Shown: positions 1 through 6,354 of the stretch, piece after piece
Numbering within the stretch: position 1 is the stretch's first letter
How the letters are laid out: every line of letters starts with the position of its first letter
NCBI GenBank assembly: GCA_900556695.1
Contig: USQA01000012.1
Coordinates: 1 to 14,061, forward strand
Origin: an uncultured Clostridium sp.
GTDB taxonomy: Bacteria; Bacillota; Clostridia; TANB77; CAG-508
Length of the DNA: 14,061 nt
Direction: 5' to 3'
The notes under the pieces: model-generated
Told to the model about the DNA's origin: nothing
What the model saw: the letters and a program-made list of their open reading frames with translations, nothing else
The model's database searches: none
Made by a program: the position numbers and the translations under genes

Positions 1-1
1 A

Positions 2-898
2 GAAGAAGACAGAATAAAAGATGTAATAATGCTAGATGAAGCATTACATGAAAAGAAAATTGCAAACATAGCAGATGATATTGCTAAAAATAGAAATATA
101 AAAATGATATTAATAGCAGGACCATCTTCTTCAGGAAAAACTACATTTGCACAAAGATTAGGATTACAATTAAGAATTAATAGAATTAAACCAGTTACAA
201 TATCAGTAGATAATTATTTTGTAGAAAGAGAACAAACACCAAGAGATGAAGATGGAAAATATGATTTTGAAAATATTGGTGCAATTGATTTAGAATTATT
301 TAATGATCATTTAACAAAATTATTAAATGGCGAAGAAATTGAAATGCCAGAATTTGATTTTCATGTAGGAACAAAAAGATATAATGGAAAGAAATTAAAA
401 TTAGAAAAAGATGAAGTACTAGTAATAGAAGGAATACATTGTTTAAATGATAAATTAACAAGTAGTATACCAAAAGACCAAAAATATAAAATATATATTA
501 GTGCTTTAACAGTTTTAAATATGGACAGATATAATAGAATTTCATCAACAGATACAAGATTAGTTAGAAGAATTGTAAGAGATTATCAATTTAGAGGATA
601 TTCTGCAAAACAAACAATTGCGAGCTGGTATATGGTAAATAGAGGAGAAGAAAAAAATATATTCCCATATCAAGAAAATGCTAATGTAATATTTAATACA
701 TCTCTAATTTATGAATTAGGAGTATTAAAAAATATTGCAATGCCATTATTAGAAGAAATAAAACCAGAAGATCCAGAATATGCAGAAGCAAGAAGATTAA
801 TAAATATGTTAAAATATTTTAGAGAAATACCAGCAGAATATGTTCCAGCAAATTCATTAATTAAGGAATTCGTTGGAGGAGGAAATTTTAAATATTAG
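2..898 (+). CDS. Nucleoside (uridine-type) kinase, 5' end cut by the window
   Basis: This is the C-terminal part of a P-loop nucleoside kinase that would phosphorylate uridine or a related nucleoside in the cytoplasm (pyrimidine salvage). The frame is open to the window edge, so the ATG at 29 is internal; clostridial members are usually near 550 aa with N-terminal TGS/tRNA-synthetase-like domains, which would lie upstream. Seen: Walker A motif GPSSSGKTT at 119-145, a DNYF substrate-side motif, VIEGIHCLN (Walker B-like region), RLVRRIVRD with FRGYSA following, and the C-terminal EFVGGGNF ending typical of the family. Arginines are AGA throughout. The RNHCP gene follows after 8 bp, so the two are probably co-transcribed. 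The kinase family is secure; the exact nucleoside is inferred. Confidence 0.9.
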   Translation, partial: EEDRIKDVIMLDEALHEKKIANIADDIAKNRNIKMILIAGPSSSGKTTFAQRLGLQLRINRIKPVTISVDNYFVEREQTPRDEDGKYDFENIGAIDLELFNDHLTKLLNGEEIEMPEFDFHVGTKRYNGKKLKLEKDEVLVIEGIHCLNDKLTSSIPKDQKYKIYISALTVLNMDRYNRISSTDTRLVRRIVRDYQFRGYSAKQTIASWYMVNRGEEKNIFPYQENANVIFNTSLIYELGVLKNIAMPLLEEIKPEDPEYAEARRLINMLKYFREIPAEYVPANSLIKEFVGGGNFKY

Positions 899-906
899 GA
901 GATAAC

Positions 907-1227
907 ATGGAACAAAGAAACTTTACAGAGATAGATGAAGAATTTATATGTGAAAACTGTGGAAAGAAAGTACCTAAATTAGGATATTCATGTAGAAATC
1001 ATTGCCCTTATTGTTTGCATTCAAAACATTTAGATAAAAATCCAGGAGATAGGCAAGAAGAATGTCATGGAGACATGGAACCAGTTGGATTAGAAATGAA
1101 TAATAAAAAAGGATATGTTATTGTTTTTAAATGTAAAAAATGTGGAATGATTAGAAAAAATAAAGCAGCTAAGGATGATAATATGGACTTAATTATAAAG
1201 CTTAGCGCTAAAGAATATAAAATGTAA
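907..1227 (+). CDS. RNHCP domain zinc-ribbon protein
   Basis: A 106-aa soluble protein of the RNHCP family (biochemical function not established). The naming motif lies at residues 30-36 (RNHCPYC), followed by a conserved PGDR at 46-49 and C53-H54-G55. Cysteine pairs C15/C18, C33/C36 and C76/C79 look like zinc-knuckle ligands, so one or two bound metal ions are likely. The start is fixed by a GGAG seven bases before the ATG, overlapping the upstream stop codon region; the 8-bp gap to the kinase gene indicates one operon. Full length for the family. Nucleic-acid binding is a reasonable guess from the zinc ribbons but nothing here shows it. Confidence 0.9.
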   Translation: MEQRNFTEIDEEFICENCGKKVPKLGYSCRNHCPYCLHSKHLDKNPGDRQEECHGDMEPVGLEMNNKKGYVIVFKCKKCGMIRKNKAAKDDNMDLIIKLSAKEYKM

Positions 1228-1230
1228 AAG

Positions 1231-1279
1231 AAAATCACTACTTAATTTTTATTTGATGATTATTAACTAGTGATTTTTT
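1231..1279. terminator. Bidirectional intrinsic terminator between convergent genes
   Basis: Inverted repeat AAAATCACTA (1231-1240) with TAGTGATTTT (1268-1277), extended inward by five more pairs after one mismatch. T-runs follow on both strands (TTTTTT at 1274-1279 on plus; TTTTCTTTT on minus). It separates the kinase/RNHCP operon from the convergent U32 gene, whose stop codon is at 1281-1283. Confidence 0.8.
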
Positions 1280-1280
1280 A

Positions 1281-3164
1281 TTATATTTCTCTATTTAAAT
1301 TACCATTTGTATAATCTTTTCCTTCAAAACGGTTTCCAGATTTAACTTTTAATATGATATCATTTATTTGTTGTATATCTTCATCTAAAATATCTATTCT
1401 TGCAAAATTTATATTAAAATCTTTAGAAGATATAGAAGTAGTTTTACAATTAAAAACAGTAGTAACAGTTTGAATATTATCAGGCAATATTCTAAATTTC
1501 ATATTTAATCTATCCTTTAAATAATAAGTATTATTACTTCTACATAATTGTTTACATTCAGGATAGCATTTATTAGATGAACCTAATAAACAATAACTAA
1601 TATTTAATAAAGGAGTTTTACCATAAACTATTAATTCTTTTTGTAAATAATTATAATTGCATAAATCTGATATTGTAGATTTATCTGATTCAGGGGATAT
1701 AGTAAATTTACTAACTCCTAATTTTTTTAATTCTAGTACAGTGTTATTATTGTAAACATTTAAAGTATAATTAGATATTATATTAAAAGACTTGTTTAAA
1801 TCTTCAAATAAATCATTCAATAATAACAAATTACCAATATTAGATATTACGAATCCCTTTATTTGATATTTATTTACAGTATCTTTAATATTGTTATAAA
1901 ATAAATTTCTATAATTTATTTTTTTGATAGTAGGAAGATATATATAAGTATTAAATTTTTTGGTTAAAGTTTTTAATATATTATCAAATTTTTTATCATT
2001 AAAATAATTTAAAGGTATATATAAATTATCTACATCTTCTAATTTAGAATAATCAAATTCTGTATTTAGGATATTTAATAATAAAGAAATTTTTGTAAAT
2101 TTATTTTCGAAGTTGATATTTTCTTTAGCAAAGTCTCTCATAGATTCTAAAGATGGATTAGTAGATAAGTCATCTTTGAAGTCTGTTTTTATATTTTTAT
2201 GAATTTTAGAAATTGCGTAATCTTCGACCTTTTGTAAAGCAGTTCTTCTTAACTCATTTAATGCACTTAATTTTGGCAAAAATAAATTTTCTTCTAAATC
2301 AATATTAATTTTTGTAAATTCATAAGGGGTATAAGCAGTTTTAGATAATTGACGTATGATTGTATTTTCGTCTAATGGTTTATTTTTTGCTTCTACAGGT
2401 AAACAATCTAATTTGCAAGAAATATTTAATTTTTTATATACATCAAGCTTAGATGAACTTGTAACTAAAATAGATATAGGTTCATTCTTTTTTATTGTTA
2501 CTGTGCAAGTTAAAGGGATTTTCCTATTTTCTGTTTTATAACTTCTTTGAGCTTTTGTTAAAAGTTCTTTTGAAGACATTTTGTATATTTTATCACCTAA
2601 GTTTATATTTCCCTTCATTCTTCCGATTGTAACAGTTTGATCTATTTGAGTTTTTGTAATATTTTTTCCGTCACTCATTAATTCTGAAATTGTATAACTA
2701 CCATCTTCGTTTTGAAGAGAAATAGTATCACCAATTTTAATATTTTCTTTTAATTTTAATGTTATAAGACCTTTTGACTTATTATATTTTTGAACAATTC
2801 CTAAAAATAATCCCATATTATTAGGTTTTTCTTTAAAAATAAAATCTCTATTAGCTTCTTTTTCTAAGTGACCAGAAGAAGACATACCACGATTAAATGC
2901 TTGCATTAGTTCTTTTTTATCATTTTCATCAACAATATATGGTTGATTTGATAAAGCTAAGTCAATATATTTACGATATATTCTTGTAACGGTTGCTACA
3001 TATTCAGGGGCTTTCATTCTTCCTTCAATTTTTAAACAGTCAACTCCGGAATTTATAAAATCTGGAATATGTTCTAAGCTACATAAATCGCGTGGACTAA
3101 GAAGATAGCCAGAATCTATTGATTTGTTATTTTCTATTAATTCATAAGGAAGTCTACAAGGTCC
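1281..3164 (-). CDS. U32 family protein, C-terminal segment (with DUF3656), in the +1 frame
   Basis: This carries on the U32 gene after the frame break. It opens with GPCRLPYEL, the family motif directly after the SGNRGKC of the upstream segment, then LSPRDLCSLEHIPD and GVDCLKIEGRMK (both typical U32). A middle section around DLEENLFLPKLSALNELRR fits the DUF3656 region. The end has the cysteine cluster YCLLGSSNKCYPECKQLC followed by YYLKDR. The only start available is a GTG at 3195-3197 with no ribosome binding site, so it is not an independent gene. The joined product would be 818 aa, a normal length for clostridial U32/DUF3656 proteins. Family members RlhA and TrhP use prephenate to hydroxylate 23S rRNA or tRNA bases; which RNA is the target here is unknown. 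Confidence 0.88.
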   Translation of the reverse strand, partial: GPCRLPYELIENNKSIDSGYLLSPRDLCSLEHIPDFINSGVDCLKIEGRMKAPEYVATVTRIYRKYIDLALSNQPYIVDENDKKELMQAFNRGMSSSGHLEKEANRDFIFKEKPNNMGLFLGIVQKYNKSKGLITLKLKENIKIGDTISLQNEDGSYTISELMSDGKNITKTQIDQTVTIGRMKGNINLGDKIYKMSSKELLTKAQRSYKTENRKIPLTCTVTIKKNEPISILVTSSSKLDVYKKLNISCKLDCLPVEAKNKPLDENTIIRQLSKTAYTPYEFTKINIDLEENLFLPKLSALNELRRTALQKVEDYAISKIHKNIKTDFKDDLSTNPSLESMRDFAKENINFENKFTKISLLLNILNTEFDYSKLEDVDNLYIPLNYFNDKKFDNILKTLTKKFNTYIYLPTIKKINYRNLFYNNIKDTVNKYQIKGFVISNIGNLLLLNDLFEDLNKSFNIISNYTLNVYNNNTVLELKKLGVSKFTISPESDKSTISDLCNYNYLQKELIVYGKTPLLNISYCLLGSSNKCYPECKQLCRSNNTYYLKDRLNMKFRILPDNIQTVTTVFNCKTTSISSKDFNINFARIDILDEDIQQINDIILKVKSGNRFEGKDYTNGNLNREI

Positions 3165-3738
3165 GAGCACATTTTCCACGATTTCCGGATCTTCCACCTA
3201 TCATACTAGAAAATAGACATTGACCAGAATATGAAATACATAAAGCGCCATGAGCAAAACATTCTATTTCTAAATCAGTATTTTTGCAAATATAATCAAT
3301 TTCATCAAGTGAAAGTTCTCTTGATAGAACAACCCTTTTAAAACCTAAGTTTTGTAATTCTAAAGCACCATTTAAGTTATGAATTGTCATTTGAGTGCTT
3401 CCGTGAATAGGTAAATCTGGAAATTCTTCAATCAATTTTTTAGCTAATCCTAAATCTTGAATAATTATTGCATCTATTCCATATTCATAAGCCTTTTTTG
3501 CTAATTCAAATGCTGATTCAAACTCGGTATCTTTTATTAAAATATTTAAAGTTAGGTTGGTTTTTACGCCACGTAATTTTGCATATTCAATTGCATGCTT
3601 TAATTCTTCTAAATTAAAGTTATTAGCAAATGCTCGTGCACTAAATAAATTACTACCAAAATAAACACTGTCTGCACCATTTTGAACGGCAGCTTTTAAA
3701 CATTCAAAATCACCAACAGGTGAAAGTAAATCTATCAT
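3154..3738 (-). CDS. U32 family protein, N-terminal segment, ends at a frame break
   Basis: N-terminal catalytic part of a peptidase-U32-family protein, now understood mainly as prephenate-dependent RNA hydroxylases with an iron-sulfur cluster. Seen: the start MIDLLSPVGDFECLKAAV, then NGADSVYFG, and the U32 signature ECFAHGALCISYSGQC followed by SSMIGGRSGNRGKC. I place the start at 3738, not at the ATG at 3753, because GGAG sits nine bases before 3738 and nothing lies before 3753. In the zero frame the protein stops after CARTL at a TAG four codons past the break, whereas the family continues with PCRLPYEL. The cysteines of the signature and the following PCR are the likely cluster ligands and sit on both sides of the break, so the truncated product should be inactive. 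Confidence 0.88.
   Translation of the reverse strand: MIDLLSPVGDFECLKAAVQNGADSVYFGSNLFSARAFANNFNLEELKHAIEYAKLRGVKTNLTLNILIKDTEFESAFELAKKAYEYGIDAIIIQDLGLAKKLIEEFPDLPIHGSTQMTIHNLNGALELQNLGFKRVVLSRELSLDEIDYICKNTDLEIECFAHGALCISYSGQCLFSSMIGGRSGNRGKCARTL
3162..3165 (-). other. Frame break in the U32 gene at CGGA
   Basis: On the minus strand the gene reads TGT GCT CGG ACC TTG TAG. Skipping one base gives TGT GCT (C) GGA CCT TGT AGA, that is C-A-G-P-C-R, matching the family. Dropping one G or the A instead would give C-A-R-P-C-R, which is also acceptable, so the exact extra base is not fixed by this gene alone. There is no homopolymer longer than two bases at the site. Confidence 0.85.
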
Positions 3739-3848
3739 TATAATCTTCTCCATAAAATATTAATTTTACCATTTGCTATTTTATCACAAAAATTGAAAAA
3801 AAGGAAGAAATTTGTAAAATACTATAGAATAAAAATAGTATAAGAAAA

Positions 3849-3877
3849 GGAGCATATTTAAATTACAAATATGCTCC
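3849..3877 (-). terminator. Intrinsic terminator of the 65-aa gene
   Basis: Perfect 11-bp stem (3849-3859 with 3867-3877) and a 7-base loop. On the minus strand it is followed by TTTTCTT. It begins seven bases after the TAA stop of the small minus-strand gene, which makes that gene a tidy single transcription unit. Confidence 0.85.
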
Positions 3878-3884
3878 CGAAAAG

Positions 3885-4082
3885 TTATTTGGCCAAATGA
3901 CAAACTTTTCTATTATCATTTAGCCCGGCACATGCTACCGTTGTTATAGTTAACTCTGGATAGCTTTTAGCAACTTTTTTAATTTCCCGACCATAAAGTA
4001 AGATAAATGTTTCATTTTTGGTAGAACTTAAAAAAGTACTAATTTGTTGATTGTACCATTGGCTTCTAGATATGTTGCTCAT
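3885..4082 (-). CDS. Unrecognised 65-aa protein with its own promoter and terminator
   Basis: I do not recognise this protein. It is accepted as a gene because it has a very strong AAAGGAGG ten bases before the ATG, a good promoter (4132-4160) and a terminator just after the stop. The product is small and soluble-looking, slightly basic, with no signal peptide, no clear membrane segment and two cysteines (in VACAGL and KVCHL). Its codons are richer in G and C than the neighbours (GCC, GGG, CTA, CGG), which may mean transfer or a different constraint. It contains an in-frame CGG (3987-3989, in YGREIKK), the only CGG in the window that seems to be read as a sense codon inside a gene. It is divergent from the SCIFF gene, with roughly 34 bp between the two -35 boxes, so shared regulation is possible. 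Confidence 0.7.
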   Translation of the reverse strand: MSNISRSQWYNQQISTFLSSTKNETFILLYGREIKKVAKSYPELTITTVACAGLNDNRKVCHLAK

Positions 4083-4131
4083 ACACCGAAGCCTCCTTTC
4101 AAAAATAAGCTAATTAACAGCGACAAAAACA

Positions 4132-4160
4132 ATTATATCATAAATATACATAAAAGTAAA
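4132..4160 (-). promoter_or_regulatory. Sigma-A-type promoter of the 65-aa gene
   Basis: On the minus strand: TTTACT (4155-4160), 17-base spacer, TATAAT (4132-4137) with an extended -10 TG at the usual position. It reads towards the AAAGGAGG of the 65-aa gene. Confidence 0.65.
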
Positions 4161-4194
4161 TGTTTATGAACATAATTTTATAATCGATATTCAA

Positions 4195-4223
4195 TTGACA
4201 TAAATAAGAAAATGTTGTAATAT
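4195..4223 (+). promoter_or_regulatory. Sigma-A-type promoter of the SCIFF gene
   Basis: Consensus TTGACA (4195-4200), 17-base spacer, TAATAT (4218-4223). Transcription would begin near 4230, giving a leader of about 50 bases before the SCIFF start codon. It lies back to back with the promoter of the 65-aa gene. Confidence 0.7.
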
Positions 4224-4242
4224 TATATAGTATCTATTAATT

Positions 4243-4280
4243 AGTAGTTTTGCTACTTTTTTGTAGCAGAAAGGAGCTGC
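4243..4280 (+). promoter_or_regulatory. Overlapping hairpins in the SCIFF leader
   Basis: Three small stems share sequence. AGTAG/CTACT (4243-4247 with 4253-4257) is followed by six Ts and looks like a mini-terminator. TTTTGCTAC/GTAGCAGAA (4248-4256 with 4263-4271, one G-U pair) is mutually exclusive with it. GCAG/CTGC (4266-4269 with 4277-4280) puts the AAAGGAG ribosome binding site in its loop. The arrangement could tune SCIFF expression; the stems are short, so this is tentative. Confidence 0.4.
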
Positions 4281-4282
4281 AC

Positions 4283-4426
4283 ATGAAACGTATAAAAACG
4301 TTAACAAGCAGGAATCTTAAAAACACATTAAAAACCGGAGGATGCGGTGAGTGTCAAACTTCTTGCCAGAGTGCATGCAAAACTTCTTGTACAGTAGGAA
4401 ATCAGAAGTGTGAGAATGCTAAATGA
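4283..4426 (+). CDS. scfA: SCIFF family ranthipeptide precursor
   Basis: A 47-aa peptide of the SCIFF family (six cysteines in forty-five residues), the ribosomal precursor of a thioether-bridged ranthipeptide found in nearly all Clostridia. Seen: leader MKRIKTLTSRNLKNTLKTGG, then cysteines 21, 24, 28, 32, 36 and 43 in the typical CGEC-TSC-SAC-TSC spacing, with threonine/serine residues between that normally accept the bridges. A radical SAM/SPASM maturase (ScfB) installs these bonds; no such gene is in this window and both flanks are unrelated, so it must be encoded elsewhere. The start is fixed by AAAGGAG six bases upstream. Own promoter, own terminator: a single-gene transcript. It is more GC-rich than its surroundings. 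The mature peptide's role is unsettled. Confidence 0.95.
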   Translation: MKRIKTLTSRNLKNTLKTGGCGECQTSCQSACKTSCTVGNQKCENAK

Positions 4427-4450
4427 TTTGATTCGCTGCTAAGAAGTTGG

Positions 4451-4481
4451 GAAGAGCTTAGAAATAAGCTCTTCTTTTTTT
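4451..4481 (+). terminator. Intrinsic terminator of the SCIFF gene
   Basis: Perfect 10-bp stem GAAGAGCTTA (4451-4460) with TAAGCTCTTC (4465-4474), GAAA tetraloop, then seven Ts. It lies 24 bases after the SCIFF stop codon. Confidence 0.95.
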
Positions 4482-4501
4482 GTTATTTATTAGAAAAAGT
4501 T

Positions 4502-4646
4502 TGCTATAAAAGATATATATTTAAAAGTTCCGTTCTTCAAGGCGTTTTAGATACACAAATATTCAAACTATATATACACACTATAAACATAAGAAAAAAC
4601 AAATAATCAAGTCGAACTCGATTTTAAATATATATCTTTTATAGCA
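4502..4646. repeat. Long perfect inverted repeat (25-bp arms) in the SCIFF/adhesin gap
   Basis: The left arm 4502-4526 is the exact reverse complement of the right arm 4622-4646, 25 of 25 bases, enclosing 95 bases without an ORF. No T-run follows the right arm, so it is not an ordinary plus-strand terminator. The arms begin TGCTATAAAAGA. It may be a small non-autonomous element, a structured RNA, or an insertion scar. I cannot see target-site duplications with certainty. Together with the SCIFF terminator and the next promoter it fills the 336-base gap 4427-4762. Confidence 0.8.
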
Positions 4647-4692
4647 GTTTCATAGCAATTTAAATTTTTATATTTAATAGCAAATAAATTTA

Positions 4693-4721
4693 TTGACTAA
4701 AAAAAATCATAATGATATAAT
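4693..4721 (+). promoter_or_regulatory. Sigma-A-type promoter of the cadherin-like protein gene
   Basis: TTGACT (4693-4698), 17-base spacer, TATAAT (4716-4721) with an extended -10 TG. Transcription would begin near 4728, about 35 bases before the start codon. Confidence 0.75.
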
Positions 4722-4762
4722 TTTAAAAACACAAACAAAAGAAATAAAAAAAGGAGAATCAT

Positions 4763-5929
4763 ATGAAAAAATCAAAAAAAATTATATTTATAACAATAGC
4801 TATAATAAGTTTAATTGTTTTGTTTAATATTAATTCATATGCAGTAAACAATACAGCCAATACAAGTAATACTGCTAAAAATAATAGCTCAACAAGTACT
4901 GATACAACATCAAACAAAAGTAAAAATGAAAATACTCAAAAAACAACAAGTACTACAAACAAAAAATCAAGTAATGCAAACTTAAGTAATTTAGGGATTA
5001 AACCAAATGACTTTTCTGGATTTAAACCAACAATAACAACATACAATGTTACAGTATCAGAAGAAGTTGAAGAAATAAATGTTTATGCTACTGCACAAGA
5101 TTCTAAAGCTACTGTATCAGGAACAGGAAAGAAACAATTAGAAAATGGAAAAAATACAGTATCAGTCGTAGTAACAGCAGAAGATGGAACTAGTAAAACT
5201 TCTACAATTAATATAAATAAAAGTGAAAATGCAAAAAATAGTACTAAAATCGATAATCAAGATGGATCTAAAGGTCTATCAGAATTAAAAATTGAAGGTT
5301 TAACATTAGAACCAGAATTTAGTACAAACACATATGAATATACAACAAAATACATAGGAGAAGATACAAAATTAAATATTAGTGCTGTTGCAACAGATAG
5401 TAAATTTGTTGTAGAGGTAACAGGAAATGAAGAGCTAAAAGAAGGAGAAAATATAATTACAATATTAGTATCTGATTCAGATGGAGAAAATGTTGCAACA
5501 TATCAAGTAATAGTAAATAAGAGTCTAGTAGATGAAGAAGCAGTACAAAAAGAACAAGCTGAGAAAAGAAAGAAAATTATTATTGCAAGTGTAGTTGGAA
5601 TAATTATTATAATATTAATAATTGCATTTATAATTAGATACAGAAGAAATAGATATTATGAAGATGAAGAAGATTGGGAAGAAGACCATAATGATTTATT
5701 TCCAGAAGATAATATAAATGAAGGTTATGATGAAGAAAAAACAAATTATGAAGAAGATACAGAAAATGATGATATAGATTTTACAGAGGTAAAAGGCAAG
5801 ACAGAGGAAGAGGAAAAAGAGGCTTTAAAAAGAAAATTTTTAGAAAATTATAATTCTAATAATTATGATGATGAATATGAAGAAGAACCAAAGCCAAAAA
5901 GAAAACGTAAAGGAAAAAGATTTAAATAA
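4763..5929 (+). CDS. Membrane-anchored protein with two cadherin-like beta-sandwich domains
   Basis: A 388-aa surface protein. Order: signal peptide (residues 1-27, likely cut after SYA); Thr/Ser/Asn-rich linker (about 28-70); cadherin-like beta-sandwich domain one (about 72-153, LSNLGI...YNVTV...NTVSVVVTAEDGTS); a second copy (about 171-253, GLSELKIEG...YEYTTKY...NIITILVSDSDG); transmembrane helix 272-291; basic stop-transfer RYRRNR; then a very acidic cytoplasmic tail ending in a lysine/arginine-rich patch (PKPKRKRKGKRFK). The topology puts both beta domains outside the cell. Such domains usually serve binding or as spacers on clostridial surface proteins; no enzyme domain is present. The start is supported by AGGAG and a near-consensus promoter, and a terminator follows. 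No partner gene is adjacent. Confidence 0.8.
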   Translation: MKKSKKIIFITIAIISLIVLFNINSYAVNNTANTSNTAKNNSSTSTDTTSNKSKNENTQKTTSTTNKKSSNANLSNLGIKPNDFSGFKPTITTYNVTVSEEVEEINVYATAQDSKATVSGTGKKQLENGKNTVSVVVTAEDGTSKTSTININKSENAKNSTKIDNQDGSKGLSELKIEGLTLEPEFSTNTYEYTTKYIGEDTKLNISAVATDSKFVVEVTGNEELKEGENIITILVSDSDGENVATYQVIVNKSLVDEEAVQKEQAEKRKKIIIASVVGIIIIILIIAFIIRYRRNRYYEDEEDWEEDHNDLFPEDNINEGYDEEKTNYEEDTENDDIDFTEVKGKTEEEEKEALKRKFLENYNSNNYDDEYEEEPKPKRKRKGKRFK

Positions 5930-5934
5930 AATAT

Positions 5935-5962
5935 AAAAGAGTTCCAAAAAAGGAACTCTTTT
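5935..5962 (+). terminator. Intrinsic terminator after the cadherin-like protein gene
   Basis: Perfect 11-bp stem AAAAGAGTTCC (5935-5945) with GGAACTCTTTT (5952-5962) and an A6 loop, directly after the stop codon. The T-run is the four Ts of the stem itself; because the left arm starts with AAAA it could also act on the minus strand. Confidence 0.85.
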
Positions 5963-5978
5963 ATGTTATAAATTGTCT

Positions 5979-6006
5979 GCTTTTAATATATATTTATATT
6001 AAAAGC
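5979..6006 (-). terminator. Perfect 12-bp hairpin downstream of the 38-aa gene
   Basis: Left arm 5979-5990, loop TATT, right arm 5995-6006, all 12 pairs perfect. It sits 16 bases past the stop of the minus-strand Gly/Cys-rich peptide gene. No T-run follows on either strand, so it could be a weak terminator or an RNA-stabilising stem. Confidence 0.45.
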
Positions 6007-6022
6007 TAGAGGGGAAAAAGGA

Positions 6023-6139
6023 TTAGCAACAGCCTCCTCTACCACCACCGCAACAACAGCAGATTAATAATATAAGGATTATAATCCAGCAACAATCATC
6101 ACCAAATCCGAATCCACCGCATCCTCTATTTTCTGGCAT
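6023..6139 (-). CDS. 38-aa Gly/Cys-rich small membrane peptide
   Basis: A short gene with convincing signals. The ATG at 6137-6139 is preceded by AAAGGAAGGGGG with an 8-base gap. The peptide begins MPENRGCGGFGFGDD, then CCW, a hydrophobic run IIILILLI, then CCCCGGGRGGCC and stop: nine cysteines and ten glycines around a single short membrane segment. Small Gly/Cys-rich peptides of this plan occur widely in Clostridia as uncharacterised proteins, and some small glycine-rich membrane peptides in Bacillota (YjcZ type) are spore-associated. A sigma-K-like promoter upstream agrees with a sporulation role, which remains inference. It is isolated between convergent and divergent neighbours. Confidence 0.75.
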   Translation of the reverse strand: MPENRGCGGFGFGDDCCWIIILILLICCCCGGGRGGCC

Positions 6140-6200
6140 AGTCTAGACCCCCTTCCTTTAAAGAAATATGTTCTTCTTTTGTTGTTTCCTTTGTATGATA

Positions 6201-6227
6201 TATAATATGAATTAAACAAAATTGTGT
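6201..6227 (-). promoter_or_regulatory. Sigma-K-like promoter of the 38-aa peptide gene
   Basis: On the minus strand: AC (6226-6227), 16-base spacer, CATATTATA (6201-6209), matching the sigma-K pattern AC-N16/17-CATAnnnTA. The region is very AT-rich and the pattern is short, so a chance match is possible. Confidence 0.4.
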
Positions 6228-6354
6228 TACAAAAAATAAATTATATTTTTTAAAACAATATAAATATAAAAAACTAAGATTAAATTTTAATGTTCGCTTT
6301 TTTTATAAATTAAAATATGATAAAATTAAAAACACAAAAGGGAGAGAATAAAGG

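Noticed and set aside
2356..2541. Plus-strand 61-codon frame within the U32 gene
   Set aside because: It is antisense to conserved U32 coding sequence and has no ribosome binding site.
3163..3164. Homopolymer slippage as the cause of the U32 break
   Set aside because: The run is only two bases and the polC break has no duplicated base at all, so classical slippery-run or homopolymer error does not fit both.
3154..3197. Overlap of the two U32 reading frames as a translationally coupled two-gene arrangement with a GTG start at 3197
   Set aside because: There is no ribosome binding site before the GTG, and the cysteine motif runs straight across the overlap, so this is one gene with a frame change.
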